Assembly (NCBI GenBank): GCA_963377175.1
Contig: CAUJNA010002890.1
Location: forward strand, 805,510 to 869,509
Direction of reading: 5' to 3'
Length of the DNA stretch: 64,000 nt
Origin: Effrenium voratum
Lineage: Eukaryota; Sar; Dinophyceae; Suessiales; Symbiodiniaceae
The notes beneath the pieces were generated by a model, which saw only the letters and a program-made list of their open reading frames with translations, ran no database searches and was not told where the DNA came from. This document shows, piece after piece, positions 61,031 through 64,000 of this stretch. A program made the translations under genes and the position numbers. The first letter of the stretch is position 1. Every line of letters begins with the position of its first letter.

Positions 61031-61409
61031 TGTGTCCTCTTTTCAGGGCAACCCCAGGGACCCCGGCTTCCCCCAAAGAAAACACTTTGTTTTGTTTAAA
61101 GAAAGTTGTTTTGTTTGTTGATTTGATGTCCCTTTGTTGTTTTGGATAGGGGACCTTCATGTTTGTTTCTTCCCAATAAGTTGTTTTGTCTGTTGTGTTG
61201 ATGCCTCTTGGTGGTTTTTTGGATGGGGGACCTCCAAAAAAAGGTTGGATGTGTGTGTGTGTGTTTGGCTAATGTATCTTTGATCGGGCGTATCTTTTTG
61301 AGGTTACCCTACCTCCCGGCTACGTCCGGGCACTGGGAACCTTTCTTTAGAAAGTTGTTTGAGCGGATGAGGGTACCTGCCGCTGTTTTCCCATTTTGAA
61401 GGTCAGGGT

Positions 61410-61500
61410 TCTTCTGGTAAGTGGTTAGCAAACCTGGTGATAACCCACTTAGCAGACTCATAGCTACTACACCGCTCGCCTGACGCACCCTTTTGTGCGT
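61410..61500 (+). repeat. Family D element, copy D14 (partial)
   Basis: GGTAAGTGGTTAGCAAACC, GATAACCCACTTAGCAGACTC, CTGACGCACCC. Confidence 0.55.
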
Positions 61501-61944
61501 ATCCTTCTTTGGGGTTTATTCCATGGTTTGTGCGGACGCCAACGCACCAAAAAGGAAAACATGGCTTTGGGGTTGACTCCGGGTCGGGGTAGCTATTAGG
61601 TACATCGTCTTGGTGGACTTGAATGCAAACCAAAAGGAAAGCAGATTGTTTGTTGGGAAAGCACCAAGCAGATTCAGCAATTGTGGGGTGCCTTTTGAAT
61701 TGGAGACCCCTCAGTGTTGAGAAACACTATGTCAAGCCAGGCACTTACACCCCCCAACATGGTTTCGCCTATGCGTAGGAATTCACCTCCGTTTTTTTTT
61801 GGTTTGCACTTGCCAAGCCAATTGCCCCCCAAGAATGTTCGGCATGCCAAGGCTTGGACATGGTGCATAGGTTCGAGGGGGAGGGCCCGACAATGGGTGG
61901 TTTCCTTTCAGCTATCCTTTTCACCCATTAGCTCCTTGGTGGCT
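61501..61944. other. Intron-like stretch
   Basis: No convincing exon. Both strands are moderately open at 61674-61870. Confidence 0.35.
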
Positions 61945-62150
61945 CCCAGCCATCCGGTTCCTTCGCCTTTTAGCCTTTGACCTGGAGTCTCCATGACCCG
62001 AATCAAAAATGGGTCAATGACCCCAACATTTTGGGGAATGACCAACCTTTTTTCAAGGATCAGAAGGAGCCTCCAGGTAGATCTTAGTGTTTTGTGGTAG
62101 TTTCCAAGTTTAAGCCACTCCAAGTCAGACACTTTTAGCGGGGGATCAGC
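61945..62150 (+). repeat. Family G element G11, split by A15
   Basis: CCCAGCCATCCGGTTCC and TTTTAGCC lie before A15. TTTTGTGGTAGTTTCC, AAGCCACTCC and CTTTTAGCGGGGGATCAG lie after it, the normal G order. Confidence 0.7.
61980..62078 (+). repeat. Family A hairpin element A15, nested in G11
   Basis: GA|CCTGGAGTCTCCATGACCC ... CAGAAGGAGCCTCCAGG|TA. Confidence 0.85.
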
Positions 62151-62309
62151 CCAGTAACATGAAACCCTTAGAATTATCCTCTAGGACTCCCCGAAGGTCG
62201 AAGGGGTGCCATGAGAATTGCCAGGATCATGGTGTGCTTAGGTTTTGTCCTTTCGGTTGTCCTTAAAACAAAACAACCCAATGTTCGCAAGAGCAGCCTT
62301 TTTAAATCA

Positions 62310-62406
62310 TCCGGGAGTCTCCATAAGCCTTGAAACATGGAGTCGTGACCGCTAGATATTTTGGGTCATGACCCCATTGTCTTATTTTGTCGTGACAACT
62401 CCTGGT
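62310..62406 (+). repeat. Family A element, copy A16 (decayed)
   Basis: CCGGGAGTCTCCATAAGCC ... TTGGGTCATGACCCC ... GACAACTCCTGG. Confidence 0.6.
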
Positions 62407-62550
62407 TTTTTTGTGTTTGTCTTTCTCCGGTGTGTTCCTTCCGGTTTTGCAGGAAAAAGCAAAACACACACTCACCCGAGCTCCCAGCCCAAATCCAGCG
62501 CTTCGCGCGGCCGTGCTCGCCGGGCCGGGCCGGAACCAATGCGTACGTAG

Positions 62551-62655
62551 GTGAAGCCCAGCTTCGACTTCGAGACGAGGGCGGGCCTGGCCTGGGAGAT
62601 CGACATGCACTTGGACGCCTTGACCAGCGTCACCATCGACGGCAAGCCTTTCCAG
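62551..62655 (+). CDS. Exon of an unrecognised protein
   Basis: Begins after GCGTACGTAG (AG 62549-62550) and reads VKPSFDFETRAGLAWEIDMH then LDALTSVTIDGKPFQ. All but a couple of third positions are G or C, the clearest coding signature in the last 10 kb. The end at CAG|GCGCGA (GC donor) is a guess, and the frame stays open to 62761. The GC-rich 60 bp upstream is open in other frames. No domain recognised, though the alternating pattern suggests beta strands. Confidence 0.6.
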
Positions 62656-62824
62656 GCGCGAAGCCGGGGAGAGTTTCGAGAGCGGAGCGCGAGAGCGGAG
62701 ATTCTCGAAGTCACTCGAGTTGATGGACTACAAAACTGGTTGGAAAGACAAAATGCTACATGATAAGTAAAAGTTCAAGCTGTTTTTGGGCAGTCTACTC
62801 AAGAAGTGAGGCCCAGTGAAGAAC

Positions 62825-62938
62825 TTCCATTGTCCGAAATGAATCTTGGTTGTAGTTTCTGCTGGTTGTAAAGGGAATCGAGCTCACATATGGAAACGAT
62901 GTTCGTTCTTTGAAGGTTCGAACACGCAAATGGAGAAG
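62825..62938 (+). repeat. Family E element, copy E14 (decayed)
   Basis: ACTTCCATTGTCCGAAATG, CTGCTGGTTGTAAAGGG, CGCAAATGGAGAAG. Confidence 0.6.
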
Positions 62939-62959
62939 GGGACTGGCAGCAAAGTCACT

Positions 62960-63052
62960 TCCCGGAGCCTCCCTGCCCCTTTAAAAAATGGGTCAGTGAC
63001 CCCTATTTTGGTAATGACCCCATTTTTCAAGGGTCAGAAGGAGACTCCAGGT
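62960..63052 (+). repeat. Family A hairpin element, copy A17
   Basis: TTCCCGGAGCCTCCCTGCCCC ... GGTCAGAAGGAGACTCCAGG. Confidence 0.8.
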
Positions 63053-64000
63053 TGAGTGAAGTTCACCTTTCTGGGGAAAGGCGAAGATGTGGAGGCTCAT
63101 AGACCCTGGCGGTTCTAGGAGTTTGCTCACGGATTTTTGGACTGTAGCGTTTGGTTGAAACTAGTGGAATTGTTCGTTGGACCTGGTTTTTGGGGCTCCT
63201 GAATATCACAAATTATTTGGACCTTCCAAAGTGGCAGTTTTAGTCAGCCCCACTAGTAAATTGCAACCTTTCGACAACGAAGCCGAGTGGTTCTTCAGTT
63301 TTTTTTCCCGGAGATTTCTCTCCCTCTTCGAATATTGATTGGATTCTCTTGTGTTCAAGGCAAATACGCGAGCAAGCAAGCAAGCAAGCAAGCAAGCAGC
63401 TCACCAAGCAATCAGCTCGAAGGAAATTGTATTCCAAAACCACAAGCCCCAGGTCCGCCCAAGAGGCCCAATCTCCCACATTGGGGTGCACCGAACATAA
63501 TATGTTCTGATTATGTTCATGTTGTGTCTACCCCACAAAAATCGAATATCTTTGGAGGAGACCCATATGTGAGCCCCAGATTTCGACCATATCAACCCAT
63601 GAACTAAGTTATGGTTGATTAGAATGTCGGTCTGTTATTTTTTGGTGGGGGGGGGGTAAAGGCAACCAAGAGGAAAACCAAGGCCATTGTGGAGGGTCAG
63701 ATTCCTAAAGAAAGGACGTGCCACGTGATTCTCCCAAGTTCATCGCCTGAAAAGTAAGACTCACTCAGTCCAAGTTCATTCTGGGTTCCCACAACCCAAT
63801 TCCTTCCGTGCAACAAACTGAATCAGCCAGCCCCTGGTGTCCTGTGGGAAACCAGCCATTTTGCTTTTGTCTCTAAAAAATGGTCCCTTGGTCGCACTTC
63901 AACAATGTCTTACGACTAAACTTGTCTGCCAAAAAAAGCAGCGGTCCTGGAACTTAGGGCGTGAGCTATCTATACTATTCCGAATGGAACAGTTTGATTC
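63053..64000. other. AT-richer stretch to the end of the window
   Basis: No convincing exon. A short AAGC/AGCA microsatellite lies at about 63368-63400, and a run of G at 63646-63656. Confidence 0.4.

Noticed and set aside
62472..62714. 80-codon minus-strand frame
   Set aside because: The + strand frame VKPSFDFETRAGLAW has nearly all third positions G or C, which the minus frame does not.

Overview
The window looks like nuclear DNA of a dinoflagellate (a Suessiales / Symbiodiniaceae-like genome is my best guess). I infer this from four things. Short GC-rich exons with G/C-rich third codon positions sit in long AT-richer introns. Acceptors are mostly AG, often followed by G, and several introns appear to use GC donors. 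There is a block of interstitial (CCCTAAA)n telomere-type repeats. Every convincing exon lies on the + strand, as expected for unidirectional dinoflagellate gene clusters. No bacterial gene, operon, ribosome binding site or CRISPR array is present.

Coding content is only a small part of the window. It shows as roughly 35 exon-like segments of about 45-250 bp, and no complete gene model can be drawn. About 3.5-21.7 kb holds scattered + strand exons of unrecognised protein(s). About 23.7-30.6 kb holds a good series of exons of a multi-pass membrane protein (23781, 25186, 27271, 28438, 29695, 30518), probably continued at 35461. Joined across two GC-AG introns, these give the helix and NAVALAFVMDVDEL-type motif that I recall from an unnamed multi-pass family common in dinoflagellate gene sets. 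About 40.7-53.9 kb holds cysteine-bearing exons of the same gene or a tandem paralogue, ending in a stop codon at 53910-53912. About 58.6-62.7 kb holds exons of another, unrecognised gene. Two AT-richer, stop-interrupted coding remnants (200-940 and 24173-24670) look like decayed retrocopies.

Most of the rest is repeats. At least a dozen families of short (60-180 bp) non-autonomous elements with terminal inverted repeats or hairpins fill the introns. I name them A to N for this report. A (about 95 bp, TA target duplication), B (about 119 bp, 4-bp target duplication), C, D, E, F, G, H and J each have several diverged copies. Some nest in each other, some sit tandemly, and some lie exactly at exon borders, supplying the acceptor AG or splitting a codon. 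They look like introner / MITE-type elements that build introns. The clearest case is B8 (51127-51245). It is flanked by a CCCA duplication and interrupts a CAT codon of a reading frame that is open on both sides.

Other structures are a roughly 2.4-kb block of nested satellites (40-bp, 61-bp and 73-bp units around a tRNA-like relic) that behaves as one intron at about 38.27-40.67 kb; a direct duplication of about 288 bp (36570 / 37854); minisatellites at 27.4, 32.2, 41.9 and 60.0 kb; a G-run just after an exon at 18.4 kb; and microsatellites. I ran no similarity search. Product names are therefore deliberately sparse and exon edges are approximate.
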